A stretch of 64,000 nucleotides of DNA, from positions 22,193,823-22,257,822 of the forward strand of contig NC_089867.1 of assembly GCF_036373705.1 (NCBI RefSeq). Reading direction: 5' to 3'. This document shows, piece after piece, positions 26,142 to 36,544 of the stretch (position 1 is the first letter of the stretch; the number at the start of each line of letters is the position of its first letter). The notes under the pieces were generated by a model. The model made no database searches. It had not been told where the DNA came from and saw only the letters and a program-made list of their open reading frames with translations. Source of the stretch: Amia ocellicauda (taxonomy: Eukaryota; Chordata; Actinopteri; Amiiformes; Amiidae). The position numbers and the translations under genes were made by a program.

Positions 26142-26216
26142 TATACTATTTTAAGAATTCTTACCATAGAATAACAGAAGTAGGTGGACGAGAATGCATC
26201 CTCTTGTAGTCTCCAT
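11375..26216 (-). CDS. mxra8: Matrix remodeling-associated protein 8 (limitrin), whole gene
   Basis: MXRA8 is a type I membrane adhesion protein with two Ig-V-like domains; mammalian orthologues sit at cell junctions and also act as entry receptors for some arthritogenic alphaviruses. The ten coding exons are 26216-26165, 20835-20809, 20493-20191, 20096-19995, 19040-18585, 13291-13133, 12969-12939, 12071-11995, 11765-11688 and 11400-11375. They sum to 1311 bp (436 aa; human is about 442) and the reading frame is kept at every junction. Layout: signal peptide from residue 1, Ig domain 1 about 35-160, Ig domain 2 about 170-290, membrane span about 339-360 followed by a basic RRRRKR stop-transfer, and a cytoplasmic tail. 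Both Ig domains carry the family's HHHYC motif. Only the last exon is uncertain. Confidence 0.93.
11688..11765 (-). CDS. mxra8: mxra8 exon 9
   Basis: It encodes [20 protein letters not shown] followed by VIDLDK, the conserved C-terminal tail of MXRA8. The acceptor is ctctag and the donor GTAACT. If this donor were not used, translation would run on only to a stop near 11647. Confidence 0.93.
11995..12071 (-). CDS. mxra8: mxra8 exon 8
   Basis: It encodes [20 protein letters not shown] and HEEIRL of the cytoplasmic tail. It aligns with the mammalian segment that precedes DYKNNI. The acceptor is ctgcag and the donor GTAAGA. Confidence 0.9.
12939..12969 (-). CDS. mxra8: mxra8 exon 7
   Basis: A 31-base exon encoding [10 protein letters not shown] in the cytoplasmic tail. 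The acceptor is tttcag and the donor GTGAGG. It shifts the phase from 1 to 2, which exon 8 accepts. Confidence 0.82.
13133..13291 (-). CDS. mxra8: mxra8 exon 6 (transmembrane segment)
   Basis: It encodes residues 314-366: a juxtamembrane [19 protein letters not shown], a hydrophobic span of about 22 residues, then RRRRKR. The juxtamembrane motif is close to the mammalian one. The acceptor is tcccag and the donor GTGCGT. Confidence 0.95.
14979..15001. repeat. (CA)n microsatellite
   Basis: A short CA dinucleotide run inside mxra8 intron 5. Confidence 0.9.
17519..17541. repeat. (CT)n microsatellite
   Basis: A pyrimidine dinucleotide run, preceded by cctccctccc, inside mxra8 intron 5. It is complementary to the (GA)n tract about 300 bases to the right. 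Confidence 0.95.
17826..17874. repeat. (GA)n microsatellite
   Basis: A run of GA dinucleotides, nearly uninterrupted, inside mxra8 intron 5. Together with the CT tract at 17519-17541 it forms a potential long-range RNA stem. Confidence 0.95.
18585..19040 (-). CDS. mxra8: mxra8 exon 5 (Ig-V domain 2)
   Basis: It encodes residues 162-313 and holds the whole second Ig-V-like domain: cysteine in [11 protein letters not shown], then [18 protein letters not shown], and the closing [16 protein letters not shown]. It has a sequon NIS. The exon is clearly GC-richer than the surrounding introns. The donor is GTGAGT. Confidence 0.96.
19995..20096 (-). CDS. mxra8: mxra8 exon 4 (end of Ig-V domain 1)
   Basis: It encodes residues 128-161, including the second Ig cysteine in [17 protein letters not shown] and a sequon NVT. 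The acceptor is gacag and the donor GTAAGA. Confidence 0.94.
20191..20493 (-). CDS. mxra8: mxra8 exon 3 (Ig-V domain 1)
   Basis: It encodes residues 27-127, most of the first Ig-V-like domain. Visible are the first-strand cysteine ([11 protein letters not shown]), the [10 protein letters not shown] segment, and the sequons NMS, NNT and NFS. The acceptor is ctctcag and the donor GTGAGC at 20190. Confidence 0.94.
20809..20835 (-). CDS. mxra8: mxra8 exon 2 (micro-exon)
   Basis: A 27-base exon flanked by a tttag acceptor and a GTAAGT donor. It encodes VPATFFFTN and continues the signal-peptide region. The phase (1 in, 1 out) matches both neighbours. Its small size lowers confidence slightly. Confidence 0.75.
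22904..22980 (-). repeat. 77-base near-perfect hairpin in mxra8 intron 1
   Basis: The 34-base arms at 22904-22937 and 22947-22980 flank a 9-base loop. The outer arm is gctggggcccctacact. The two differences between the arms are A opposite C on the plus strand, which become U:G wobbles in minus-strand RNA. A transcript in the sense of mxra8 would therefore pair along the whole stem. It could be a palindromic MITE or a pre-miRNA/endo-siRNA-like precursor. I recognise no known miRNA. Confidence 0.75.
24986..25053. repeat. (TC)n(AC)n compound microsatellite
   Basis: A TC run switches to an AC run at about 25025. It lies in mxra8 intron 1. Confidence 0.95.
26071..26140. repeat. (TAC)n(TAA)n trinucleotide microsatellite
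   Basis: TAC triplets pass into a long AAT run that ends about 20 bases from the exon 1 donor of mxra8. A second short TAC run lies at about 25818-25840. Confidence 0.95.
26165..26216 (-). CDS. mxra8: mxra8 exon 1 (signal peptide)
   Basis: ATG at 26216-26214. Seventeen codons encode [17 protein letters not shown], a short N-region followed by a hydrophobic core, typical of a secretory signal. The donor GTAAGA begins at 26164 and the exon ends in phase 1. Confidence 0.88.
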
Positions 26217-26500
26217 ATCCAAGTCCTTAAGTTGGACTTTAAAGCGTAACAAAATTAACAAAAAAAATAAAAGATATAATCAAATATCAATAGAAATTGA
26301 TAGGCAACGAGCAGTGGTGCCCCTGCAGCGAGTATTTCGCACACTGTGGAGCTGGGCTGAACCCCCTGAGGACCGGCTGTCTGTCGTCCCGCAACAGCAG
26401 CAGTAATGCGGCTCCGTGCGCCCGTCCCGCTGCGGACCTGCGACTCCGCCCGCTGCGCTGATACTCAGCTGTGCGCCTCTCCTCCTGGACCCGACTTCAG
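26217..26500 (-). promoter_or_regulatory. mxra8: Probable mxra8 5'UTR and core promoter
   Basis: The 280 bases upstream of the mxra8 ATG include a GC-rich patch at about 26405-26470 with an Sp1-like GGGCGG on the minus strand (plus strand ccgccc). No TATA box is obvious. The transcription start is not determined. Confidence 0.4.
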
Positions 26501-29500
26501 CTGCCCCAACTTGTGTCTTACACGTTGTCTCTTTCCTTGACTACTTTTTTTTTGTTCACTCTTGCTCCCGTTCTTCGACCAAGATTTTGTTTTTCTTTTC
26601 AGTGTAAGACTGAATTGCACTTCAAAACTATAATGGTTGTTTTTATCACTTCATTCTGACACACTGTATAATTAAAACGAAACAAACAAATAACATTGCA
26701 AGATCAATCCTTCCTGCAAAATCGTGTTTAGTCACTTTTTTCTGCAGCCAAAAAAAAAGTTCATTTGTAAAACAGATGTTTCTTCTCCAGCAACAGCATC
26801 GCCTGCGCGTTTGTTTATGCTCTGCACTCTTTCTCTGTTTCTCTTGAAAAACAGATTAGGCAAAATACACTTTTTTGGTTTTGGTTTGTTTCCTTTCAGC
26901 TATTCTTTATATACTGCTTTAACAAAACGCATTTGTTCGGGTCCCTGACTCACTGCCGGCTTCAGGTACAGTCTAGTCTGTTTGTCCTTCTTCCCCTGTT
27001 TGTGTGGTTTTAATTTTCACGAAAAAAGCACTGCATTTAAGTTGCTTTGCCCAGTTTGAACCCAGTCCAGACTCCCTCCTCCTCCAACAAGCCTGCTCTG
27101 CATATTTTCGCTGCTCAAGTTTTTTTTATCTTTCCATACCCCACCTCCCTCCCCCACCTCCAAGTTCTCACTAAACCCCGCTTCCTAACTTTTAAAGCAA
27201 TGCTTTTTAATTTTCTTTTCTTTTTTGTTACTAACAATGTCGAGACGTGATGCACATTCTGCTGACTTGGATGTAAATATAAAACTTTACTGCCTCCGAC
27301 ACCAGCCACAATCCAAGTACCTATAGAGGCTCCCCGCTATCTTATTTAAGTGGGTCATGGCAATTTTCTAACTCAAATTACAACCAGGCGAAAAACGCAC
27401 AATCGTGTTCTATCCACCTAAGCACTTCTTTAAATGTTGCACAAAAATAATCACAATTTGCAGCAATATATAAAATTATACGAGGTAGCGCTGTACACAG
27501 TTGCAAATACCTAAGGAAACAATTAAATGTCTCTGGCAGAATAAAGCGAATATTCAGACAGTGTTCGCTGGCTAAACTGCATGGTCTGATTCTTACAAGA
27601 ATACATAAGAAGATTGAGACTGGGTTCCTAAAGCATGACCCGTCCACTGGTGTTTTGCTTCTTTTCATGGTAGAGATGCCCAAACGTGATTTTTCAACAC
27701 AGAAAAGAGATGTCATGAGTTTAAAATGTATTTTGTTCTTATTTTTAAGATATCTTCTTGCATTTGAGGGGCAATTTAGTTCTAAACGTAGAAGGGTGAG
27801 TGAGAATTTAGTGGATTATATTCGTATAACCAGTGTACCCTGTTCACAGGATAAGATCACTGGTGTTTGATGTTATAGGTCTACCTTTTCAAGTCACTTA
27901 CTCCCTTGTTCTTTTAAACCTCTTACCCTTCCTTCCCATCTCAGTGTTTCCCAGCTCTCTTTAGACCCAGTTCAGAAAATCTGCTCAAAGTGGTATTTTC
28001 TTAAAGACGGCTTTCTTTTAATAAACACAAAAACTGTGCTGGTCAGGAGTGAGGGAGGACTCTCTGGACTAGAGTTTTGGCCGGGTTTCCAATAGCTGTT
28101 CCTGGAACAAACAGGCTATACTTTAAAGAGAGGGACGGGATGTAGGGAAGCAACCAAGCGGAAACTAAAGGGGAAAAGGGTTTGAGCCCTGCTACAGTTT
28201 GCACGGTGGTGTACAGCCACTTATTCACAGAGCACACATGACAGGGTGACAGAGATCGCAGGAGCCGGAGAGAGATGGGGGAGATTCTGAGTGCTCTCAC
28301 AAAAGACTCACCATATGTGAGTGCGTGTCAGTTCACCACAAGCAGCTGGGGTGAAACTGGGAGTTTTCCAGTTCTGTACATGGGCCAGAAGAAAAAGAGC
28401 CAACTTCCACCGGTTCCAGACCGAAGCTTGTGTATTTATAGGCCCAGGACGCAGCAGGACACACAACATGCATGTTGCAAAGTCAGCGCACTCAGGACAC
28501 TCCACGGAGAACAATGGATGCTCTATGGGAACACTGTGCCCCCCGGTGAGAATATACTGGTGTTTTAAGGTTAAGCTGCCATGAGGTTTTACACCTGCTT
28601 TTAGAGTCTGGTAATCCTAGTTCTGTCAAGTATTATTAAATAAATCCTGTTTTATGCATCATTATACCATGCAATCTGAGAATGGTTAAATATTGATATT
28701 CTTTTAACACTAACTTGCAAGTGCTGTAACCAACTGTAATAACGTGAAAATAACGTCTGAAGCAGTAGTTCGAAAATATGACCACAAGAAAAGCTTCACC
28801 TGTACAGAGGAATACAAGTTCCGATTGCCATTGAAGAAATTAAGAAATAGATGCCTGAGAAAAGAACATGAAGTAAAGTCATGGAAAAACACCTGAAAAA
28901 GACGTGGATGTGGATGTGGGTGGAGATTGGACAAAGTCAGGTATAAAGAGGACACACCGATTTAGGGAAGAAGAGCAGAGAGAGGAAGTAGGGAGGCCAA
29001 CAGATCGTCTTCCTTTGCTCAGCAACCGAATACCTGGTCACAGCGACTCCACAATCGCTATCCTAGGAGGAAAACATTGTATCCATCTGTTCACAGCGAT
29101 TGGCTGCTGCTACGGAAAGGGTCTTGTTCTGTTGAAGTGAATAAGCTGTGTAATTGGTAACATGGCTTCAGCATCTGGCCTCCTTTTACCTGACTGAAGT
29201 CCAAAACCTCAACAGTCCACTCAATCATTTCAATTCAACCAGGGGGAGTTCAAGGCGTAGTCACAGGTATTTTGATTCACCTGCACATACTGCAGTCATC
29301 AGGCAGATCCAAACATCGCTCTCCTGGGTTCACTGGCTTTGGCCCAGACCCTCGCCCGGTCTGTAACTACGGCCTTGGAAGGAGGACAGGGGAGCGAAGT
29401 CATTCATCACGCTGGCTTCTAGTTGCAGGGTGAGATCGTGCATTTGGTATTTCGATATCGGAAGAAAACCAAGGGGAAAAAGTGAGCCTGCTAAGTTTAT

Positions 29501-29650
29501 ACATCAGACCTGACCTAACCATCTGCAATAGCATTTTTAGATAGAGGTCTTAAGTTAAACAGTGGAAGAAGAAAAAAGAAAAAACCCTTTGCTGCCACCT
29601 AGTGCACTGTTAGTGCTCCTAGTTTGACCAAGCATTTCATATATATAAAG
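26501..29650. other. Intergenic region upstream of mxra8
   Basis: No conserved coding sequence or RNA gene is recognisable. The left part is T-rich on the plus strand (26500-27260). The remainder is mixed-composition unique-looking DNA. The short open frames here have no recognisable similarity. Confidence 0.5.
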
Positions 29651-29958
29651 CAGGAGTTCCCAATGTCTGGTGATGGAGGGCCAATTTCCAGAGGTTGAAT
29701 GGAATGGGGGGGCCGCACTAGAAAATGAGCCAAAGGTTTTATTTCCTATACATTTCTGTTAGGGAACATTTATTAACTTTAATTGTTTTATTATTTGCCC
29801 ACAAATTACATGTGCAATTTGTAACAGAAAATTACCATAAAGTGTAAAAATACACAAAAGTTTCAGAATAGTCGTGTTTGAAGGTTGGCTTTGGGGGGCC
29901 GCACCAAACATCCTCAAGGGCCGCATTTGGCCCCCGGGCCACACTTTGGGAACCCCTG
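29651..29958. mobile_element. Non-autonomous hAT transposon
   Basis: The 308-base element has terminal inverted repeats CAGGAGTTCCCAA at the left and TTGGGAACCCCTG at the right. It is flanked by 8-base direct repeats, atataaag and ctataaag, that match at seven of eight positions. An 8-bp duplication and CAGNGGTTC-type ends are diagnostic of hAT elements. The interior has no transposase. Confidence 0.85.
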
Positions 29959-30451
29959 CTATAAAGCATGTTTACATGGCACAAGAATTGTACAATTTTA
30001 AGGGATATAAGAAATTGGCGTATATATTCCAAACGCTGTTTCCGGAATTCATGATATTCTGTTTATGTTGATAAGTAAGCAAGCAGTTTGCTTCCCGATG
30101 CCACACTGAGAGCAGTGAACGTCTCTGAAGGTCATCTGTAATTGTGTAGGGCTCTGGTGCTAGTAGACTAATATTTAACAACAGGTTTAACTTTTTAAAA
30201 CACTGAGATTGTGCATATGTGGGTCTGTGGCTTTTTTTGTTTTTAATGTAACTTTAGAGAAGATCCTGTCCTGGTAAACCCCCCCGCACATACTATATTT
30301 TAGGTTTAAAAAAACTGAGCTGCCTAGACAATAAGCAATAAAATAATTTGGTAAGTATATGCATCACACCAGTTTCCTGATCAACAATAAATTAATAAGG
30401 GAGAGCAGATGAGAAGTTTAAAGCAGTGTCACCCAGTGAATTAGAAACCCC

Positions 30452-30457
30452 TTTATT
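30452..30457 (-). terminator. aurkaip1: Candidate aurkaip1 polyadenylation signal
   Basis: The plus strand TTTATT is AATAAA on the aurkaip1 strand, about 250 bases past the stop codon, a plausible 3'UTR length. Confidence 0.5.
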
Positions 30458-30705
30458 GCATCTTAAATACACCTTGCAGCAAGCATGACAGAGCCTTTGA
30501 GAGCGACGCCAGCTGAGGTAGTCACATCCATCGTTTTCACCTCCCCCCGCCCTTCGTCCGCATGGTCTCCTGCTCTGACAGCTGCTTAATTTAGATCTAA
30601 AGTTTACAAGTCTGCGAGTTGGACAGTCTCTGCTCTCTTGGCGCTCCTGTAGGTGTAAGCTCCCATGGTGCAATGTGGCGTAGATCTTGTGCATGAGTCT
30701 GTCCG

Positions 30706-30822
30706 TCAGTTGCTACCTTCTCTGTGTCGTTTCAGGTAGATCTTGGGAGTCACCCAGCCCTTGGGCTCCTGCCTCAGCCCAGCTCTCTTCCAGATTCTCT
30801 TCAGGTCCCTCTCAAACCTTTC
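30706..30822 (-). CDS. aurkaip1: aurkaip1 coding exon 3 (C-terminus)
   Basis: After a gctccag acceptor it encodes [16 protein letters not shown], then [17 protein letters not shown] and TGA. This is the extreme C-terminus typical of mS38, slightly longer than in human. Confidence 0.95.
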   Translation of the reverse strand, partial: ERFERDLKRIWKRAGLRQEPKGWVTPKIYLKRHREGSN

Positions 30823-32306
30823 CTGGAGCAAAACAGAAGCATTTCGAGTTGGCATGAGATGGCAGAAAAGGTCACTAACCCTTCAAAAGAAACGAGAGGG
30901 ACTGAAGAATTACTGACTTATCCCTCTTTTTTAGTAGACTGATGGTATGCATATGCAATTGATACATCTCTACACATTATTCTATCTATTATTTCTTCCT
31001 GCCCCCATTTCCTCCCAGACCACCCAGTTCTGCACTCTCTCTCTCACACAGCATCTCTCTCGATCTCCTTTCACACAGCACCACTCCCTCACAAGCTCTC
31101 TGACCTGCTTATGCTTCCTGCGGCCATCGTTCACCTTCCTCCTCAGGAACTTGGTGCGTTTCAGCAGTTTCTTGTACTTGTGCCTGTTCATCTTTCTGCG
31201 CCGGATCTCCAGCACGTTCTTGCAGCTCAGAGGACTTGTCCCCTCGCCGCCTCCCAATTCTGGGGAGCCCACCGGAGGGGGCAGTGCCCGGGGCTCGGAC
31301 CCGGTCCCGCTCTCCTCCAGGGGCTGGGGGTCAGCGACGCCCGCCAGTGATGGCAGCGAGTAGCGCAGGGAGAGCCAGCTCTCCAGGGGGGAGACCGCCA
31401 GTTTTCGGGGGACCAGCGCTTCTTCTAGCTCGGGGTCGAGAGCTGTCCACTGCCGGGGAGGGTAAATGTTGCCGGCTGAAGCTGTGCTGCTGTACCTCGC
31501 CATGCCATTGGGGTGCCGGGCAGAGGATCCCAGTGACATAGCCTCATTTGCACACCGCCCTGGCACGCGCAGGTAACCTGAAACAGACAGAATAAGAGCT
31601 AGTTTATAGGACAATTTCTATTTTACTTCTCGGGCTACAAAGAATATTTCAAATAATTTAGGACAGTGGTTGAACCCTTAATTAGAATTAAAATGTAATC
31701 AAATTACTTCAAATTGTGTAACTGATAAAAAGTTGGTTCCTCAATAAGATAATTTCCTTATATAATTTCATACTTAAAACCCCTACTGTTAAAATAATTA
31801 AAAGGCTGTGATTTAGGAAATTATTACTTCAATTAAAAGTTAAATTAAGTAATTGAGAGCTCAGTTGGAACAAAAACCAACAGGGTTATTGTTCTGCCAG
31901 GACCAGGATTGAGAACCACTGCCATAGATCAGGAGTACCCCCTGCCCTGCTGGTTTTTGTTCCAACTGAGGTCTTAATTGCTTAATTGAATCCATAATTG
32001 AACTAACAAAGCACTATACAGTTAAATTAAGCAATTTAGACCTCGTTGGAACAAAAAACAGCAGGGCAGGGGGTACTCCAGGACTGGTTTGAAAACCCCT
32101 GCCATAGATCAATCCAATCAACTGACCTATCTGGCCAAACTGAAATGAGAAATGGGGGAGGAATGAGAGGAGCCCACAGATGAGTCCAGAGCCCCCCCAG
32201 AGGAGAGTGGGACAGAAACCCTTGTATAGGTCTGAAGAAGCCTCCACAGCTTACCAGACAACTGGGATGTCCCCCGGACACGCAACGCCAACCTCGAGAC
32301 AAACAT
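30706..32306 (-). CDS. aurkaip1: AURKAIP1 / mitochondrial small-subunit ribosomal protein mS38, whole gene
   Basis: AURKAIP1 is the vertebrate mS38 subunit of the mitochondrial ribosome and was first described as an Aurora-A-interacting protein. Its very basic C-terminal helix binds 12S rRNA. Coding exons 32306-32255, 31577-31105 and 30822-30706 total 642 bp (213 aa; human is 199). Exon 1 gives an Arg-rich mitochondrial presequence. The middle has the conserved [10 protein letters not shown] and SPLESWL. The end has [20 protein letters not shown], then [17 protein letters not shown] and [11 protein letters not shown]. The acidic/Pro linker, about residues 85-120, is variable in the family. 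The neighbour on the right in human, CCNL2, is not seen here. Confidence 0.95.
31105..31577 (-). CDS. aurkaip1: aurkaip1 coding exon 2
   Basis: It begins after a tttcag acceptor with GYLRVPGRC and encodes residues 18-175. It holds the conserved [15 protein letters not shown] block and the basic [20 protein letters not shown]. It ends at CAG with a non-consensus but GT-type donor, GTCAGA. Confidence 0.95.
31664..31921. mobile_element. Probable hAT-type MITE (older copy)
   Basis: The left end cagtggttgaacc and right end gagaaccactg form short inverted termini of hAT type. The body is AT-rich. The flanking eight bases do not match, so the insertion is old or the left boundary is inexact. It lies in aurkaip1 intron 1. 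Confidence 0.5.
31930..32101. mobile_element. hAT-type MITE with perfect 8-bp target-site duplication
   Basis: The 172-base element is almost a full palindrome: arms of about 55 bases share 'taccccctgccctgctg' and 'ttgttccaac'. Ends are CAGGAGTACC and AAAACCCCTG. The 8-base direct repeat ccatagat lies immediately on both sides (31922-31929 and 32102-32109). It inserted directly beside the right end of the preceding element and lies in aurkaip1 intron 1. Confidence 0.85.
32255..32306 (-). CDS. aurkaip1: aurkaip1 coding exon 1 (mitochondrial presequence)
   Basis: ATG at 32306. It encodes [17 protein letters not shown] plus one base. The segment is Arg-rich and free of acidic residues, as in a matrix-targeting peptide. 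The donor GTAAGC begins at 32254. An acceptor at 32368-32366 suggests that a further 5'UTR exon lies upstream. Confidence 0.85.
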
Positions 32307-33345
32307 CTTCACTTTCCTGGTTTCTACAACGTCATCAGAGCTCTGAGTTGGTCTGATATCGGGCCCTGAAACACAGAGAGACAAACACTCATGAGCTAAA
32401 CCTCATATAGAGCATAAGGACTGATAAACCTCTTCACTTCTTGAAACTACACACTATGGAAGCACCACTCAATATTAGTTTTGCACTCACTATTAGTCAT
32501 TTTGTATTTTATTTGTATTGTTTTTAATGATAAACTACACAATCAGAGCACAAACATCACTTTAACGTCACTGAGTGTAAAGTTATGGTTTTGAACCCGA
32601 CATAAAACAAATACATCATATGTACAGCTGGAAACCATAAAAAAGTTAAATAAATCCAGGCAATAGAGACATGCCCAATCCCACCCCCATCCGGGAGTTT
32701 GTATGTTTTCTTTCCAATTTATTTGTCGTGTATCGTACCTATTTATGCACCATTTTTTCCTATTGACTCAAATCGCCTTTTAATCAATAGAACATAAGCG
32801 TTAACGTCACAATTAAGATTCATATGTATTAATTGGCTTCTTCAATTACATTAATTAAGGTACCACCGATACGTTCAGAATAATAAATAAAAAACTATTA
32901 TATTAACCTAATCTTTTAACGACATTAAATTGAATATACAATAAACACAACTGTTGCAGCAGCAGCTGTGCACCGGCCATAAACAGCACTTTACAATCTC
33001 CTATAGAACCGCATTACACCATGTCCTTCTCTGTGTCAATTAAACCAGGCCAAGCAGAGACATTGTGTCCGCTTCACTCAGACTGGAACCAAAATACCTG
33101 AAAATGTATCAACCGTGTGAACACGGGACGCTTATTTCATTAAAAACGTCTCTTGTTTCTGACTTTTCTACCCACCTTGTAAGTCGCACCGTGCAAATGT
33201 GTTTCAATGTGTCACATTGAGACTACACTTCCTGTCCTAACCGGCTATTCTTCCCCTGCAAACCCAGCGGTGCCCATGCTAAACATACCGGGAGGAAACA
33301 AGGGAAAATGAACCCAACACTTTCATAGCCTGGAAATAAAAAAAC

Positions 33346-33503
<158 letters not shown>

Positions 33504-34137
33504 TAAAATGTATTTTTACTTCTAGTCTGTATTTCATTGGTCATTTGTCCAGATTAATGCAATAGTTGTTAATTATTGGATCAAATAATGGAGTAATGAC
33601 ATATAATGTATATAATGTATATAATATGTTTTAGGTTTCAATGCCTTCTGCAACATAAGCCACTGTAACTTTAGGAATTATAGAAATACTGAAGAAAGAG
33701 GAAACTAAATATTATGCCCCTCAAGCATAAATCATGTATCACCTCACTCAGTTAAGATCTTTATTAAGAAGCACAAAGCGAAAATGAAGGGGGAAGAAGG
33801 GAAAAGAGAGGAAAAGAAAGAAAAAGGAAAGGAAAGAGAAATTGAGGGGCCCCCTCTGAATTCCAAGTGTTTGTAATGATTTGATATTGACAGTTTTCTG
33901 GAAATTGCATAAAATGTCAATTTTGTTTATTTTGTCGTACAGGATAGCCCAGATCCGAAGGTCCCGGTTGGAGTGCCACCTCCTATGGATAATGTGTGAC
34001 AAAATTAAAACCTAAATAAATAAAATACGAAATACATAAGTATAGAAATAAATAAATACATACATAAAAAATAAAATACATCTAAATATATATATTTCTT
34101 GATTTTGTTTTGTATTTATTTGTTTATTTTTGTGGAT

Positions 34138-36290
34138 GCCATGTATGCAACGGCGGGGGCGGAAAAGAAGGGACTGGGATCTTTCCCACCGATAGGGGAC
34201 TTGGTGTCCAGGCTGGTGCAGGCGAATGTGCTATTAGACAAAGACCCACTTTGTCCTAATAAGCAATGCAGAACCACGGACGCTATGCTGAAGAAGGCTT
34301 ATTCTGCAGAGAATTCAACAGTCCAGGCCAATAACTCACAGGCCATTCTGATTCTGTACATGGGTTACCTGACAGGACACCCGAGGGAGCGCCAGTCTAT
34401 GGCAGATGTGGAGGAGATGGAGCTAGTCAATGCCTACATGACTGACTTGCTATGAGAAGGAGCGAAGGCCATGGGGAAGTCCCTCTCAGTCAAGGTAGCA
34501 GCCAGACGCCATCTGTGGTTGACGCAGGGTAAGCTCCAGGACAAGGAGAAGTCTATCCTACTTGATCACCCAGGGTCAGACGTTTGGCGAGAATGTGGAC
34601 CTCTCTATAGAATGATCAGCGAAGGCTAAGGAGACAGCGTCCAAATATATTGATCTCCAACAGGCTAGACGGCAGCCACAGCAGCGCCTATGGGGCTCCC
34701 AACCACCCAACAGGCCGTGGCCGAGGCAGAGGAAGCCTCAACCTAGGACACAACAATCCAGTCGCTCGCAGCATGAGCTCTGCTGCAGAAGCCAGCCGCA
34801 GGTCAGAGGGAAGAACAGGCTCTCCAGCTGGAAGCCTAAGGGCAAGGGAGACACCCAACAGCCCCCTGTGAAGCCGCAGGATCATTCCTGAAGGGACGTG
34901 GCCACCATCGCCAACCCCCCCCCCCCCCCCAACAGACTGGCTGGACTTGACCAATGGCAAGCCTGCACCCAGGACTCCTGGGTGCAAACGACGATGACCC
35001 ACGGATACGCCCTCCAATTCCACTCTGCACCCCCTGCTTCAGGGGGGTGCTGTCCACTACTGTCGGATGTCCCAAAAGGGCTCAAGCTCTCTCTCAGGAG
35101 ATCGCTGTGATGTGGGAGAAACGAGCGATACGACTAATGTTTGTCACATGACTAGTGTAGCCTCAACATGTTTCTGAAGAAAAGACCCTTCCGCATGTTG
35201 ACTGGTTCACACCAATAGACCCCAGGGACGCTTACTTCCACGTCCCATCCTCCCGGTGCACAGGAAATACCTGCGCTTCGCCTTCCAGGACCAGGCATAC
35301 GAGTTCAAGGTGCTGCCGCACATTCTCTAAGTGCATGGCTGCAGCCTTGGCCCCTCTCAGGACAAAGGGGATAAGGATCCTGAACTACCTGGACAACTGG
35401 CTGGTGTGCGCAGACTCCAGGCTTTAGGCGGAGGAACATACAGCAGAGGTCTCGCAGTTCACATAGAGAAAAGCTCCCTCGAACCCGCACAGACAGTGGG
35501 CTTCTTGGTAATAAATCTGGACTCTCAAAAAATGCTTGCCTACCTGTCCAGAGACAGAATCGAGTCATTGGAGAAATGCCTGGTGTCATTCAGAAGGGCA
35601 TCGATTCTCCAGCTGGTCAACTTCCAAAAACTGTTGGGGCTGATGGTGGCCGCCTCAAATATTCTTCCCTTGGGCCTTCTGCACATGCACCCATTGCAAC
35701 GCAGGGTAAACACCCACAAGCTACACCCAGCAAGACACCTCCCACTGACAGTGACATCAACATGCAGGTAGGCATTGTCCTGGCAATACACCTGCTGGGC
35801 ATGTTCAATACAGCGGCGGACATTCTCTCCAGGGGAGGTCCAGACAGCTCAGAGTGGAGACTGAATCCTCAGGTGGTGGAGCAGATCTGGAAGAGGCTGG
35901 GACGAGCTCAGGTCGACCTCTTCGCTACACAGACAAAGACACACTGTTTTCTGTGGTTCTCCCTGGAGACTGGAGGCGGCCCCTGGGGGTGGATGACTTT
36001 GCTAACTCATGGCCGCAGGAACTGCTGTATGCCCCCACTGCCACTTCTTCCACTGACACTGGAGAGGATTCACCAGGAAGGAGCTCAAGTTCTCCTGATC
36101 ACTCCCCGGTATCCGAGACAATTGTGGTTCACAACGCTGGCACAGATGATCAGCGTGGATCCATGGCAGCTTCCGCTTCAACGGGTCTTGCTGAGCCAAG
36201 CAGAGGAATTGCTGTGGCACACCAACCCAGCACAGCTGCAGTTGTGGGTTTGGCCCCTGAAGGGCATAGCCTGATGTCTCTGGGGCTGCC
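34138..36290 (+). pseudogene. DIRS-type retroelement, gag and pol remnants
   Basis: DIRS elements are tyrosine-recombinase retrotransposons. Pieces appear in family order. At 34138-34455 is a gag-like frame (SFPPIGDLVSRLVQANVLLD), followed by a decayed LLDHP and DVW segment. At 35200-35720 are RT pieces: DPRDAYFHV, GIRILNYLDNWLVCA, VGFLVINLDS and KLLGLMVAASN. At 35800-36275 is RNase-H-like sequence: PQVVEQIWKRLGRAQVDLFA, LLITPRYP, WQLPLQRVLLSQ and LQLWVWPLKG. Frameshifts and stops separate the pieces, so it is dead. The catalytic site appears as YLDN instead of the usual YLDD. I see no recombinase domain. This is a genomic retroelement, not an exogenous virus. Confidence 0.85.
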
Positions 36291-36544
36291 TGTTAATGTC
36301 ATGGAAATGCTGCAGTCTTTTCACAGATGCCAGGGGCGGGTCTTCCTCCTGCCAGCAGAACCCCTATTGGGCAATTTTGGTACATACTTTCAATGATTGG
36401 CAGGTCAGAAGGCTCTTCCAATTAGGTAATGGCTGTCTTTCTTTTTCAGGGAACCAGGGTAATGATAATAACCTATCGTTAGTACTTGTGTCCTCCAAAG
36501 AACACGACACATTTGGCTTCACACCCTACCACTCTCGTGTGAAG

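Larger units (their letters stand above)
20836..26164 (-). other. mxra8: mxra8 intron 1
   Basis: A 5.3-kb intron between the signal-peptide exon and the 27-base exon 2. It contains a 77-base near-perfect hairpin at 22904-22980, a (TC)n(AC)n tract at 24986-25053 and a trinucleotide run at 26071-26140 next to exon 1. No coding exon is recognisable. Confidence 0.7.

Noticed and set aside
28308..28514. 68-codon minus-strand frame with several cysteines (CPECADFATCMLC)
   Set aside because: The Cys pattern resembles a zinc motif only superficially; there is no family match that I can name, and competing frames on the other strand are as long.
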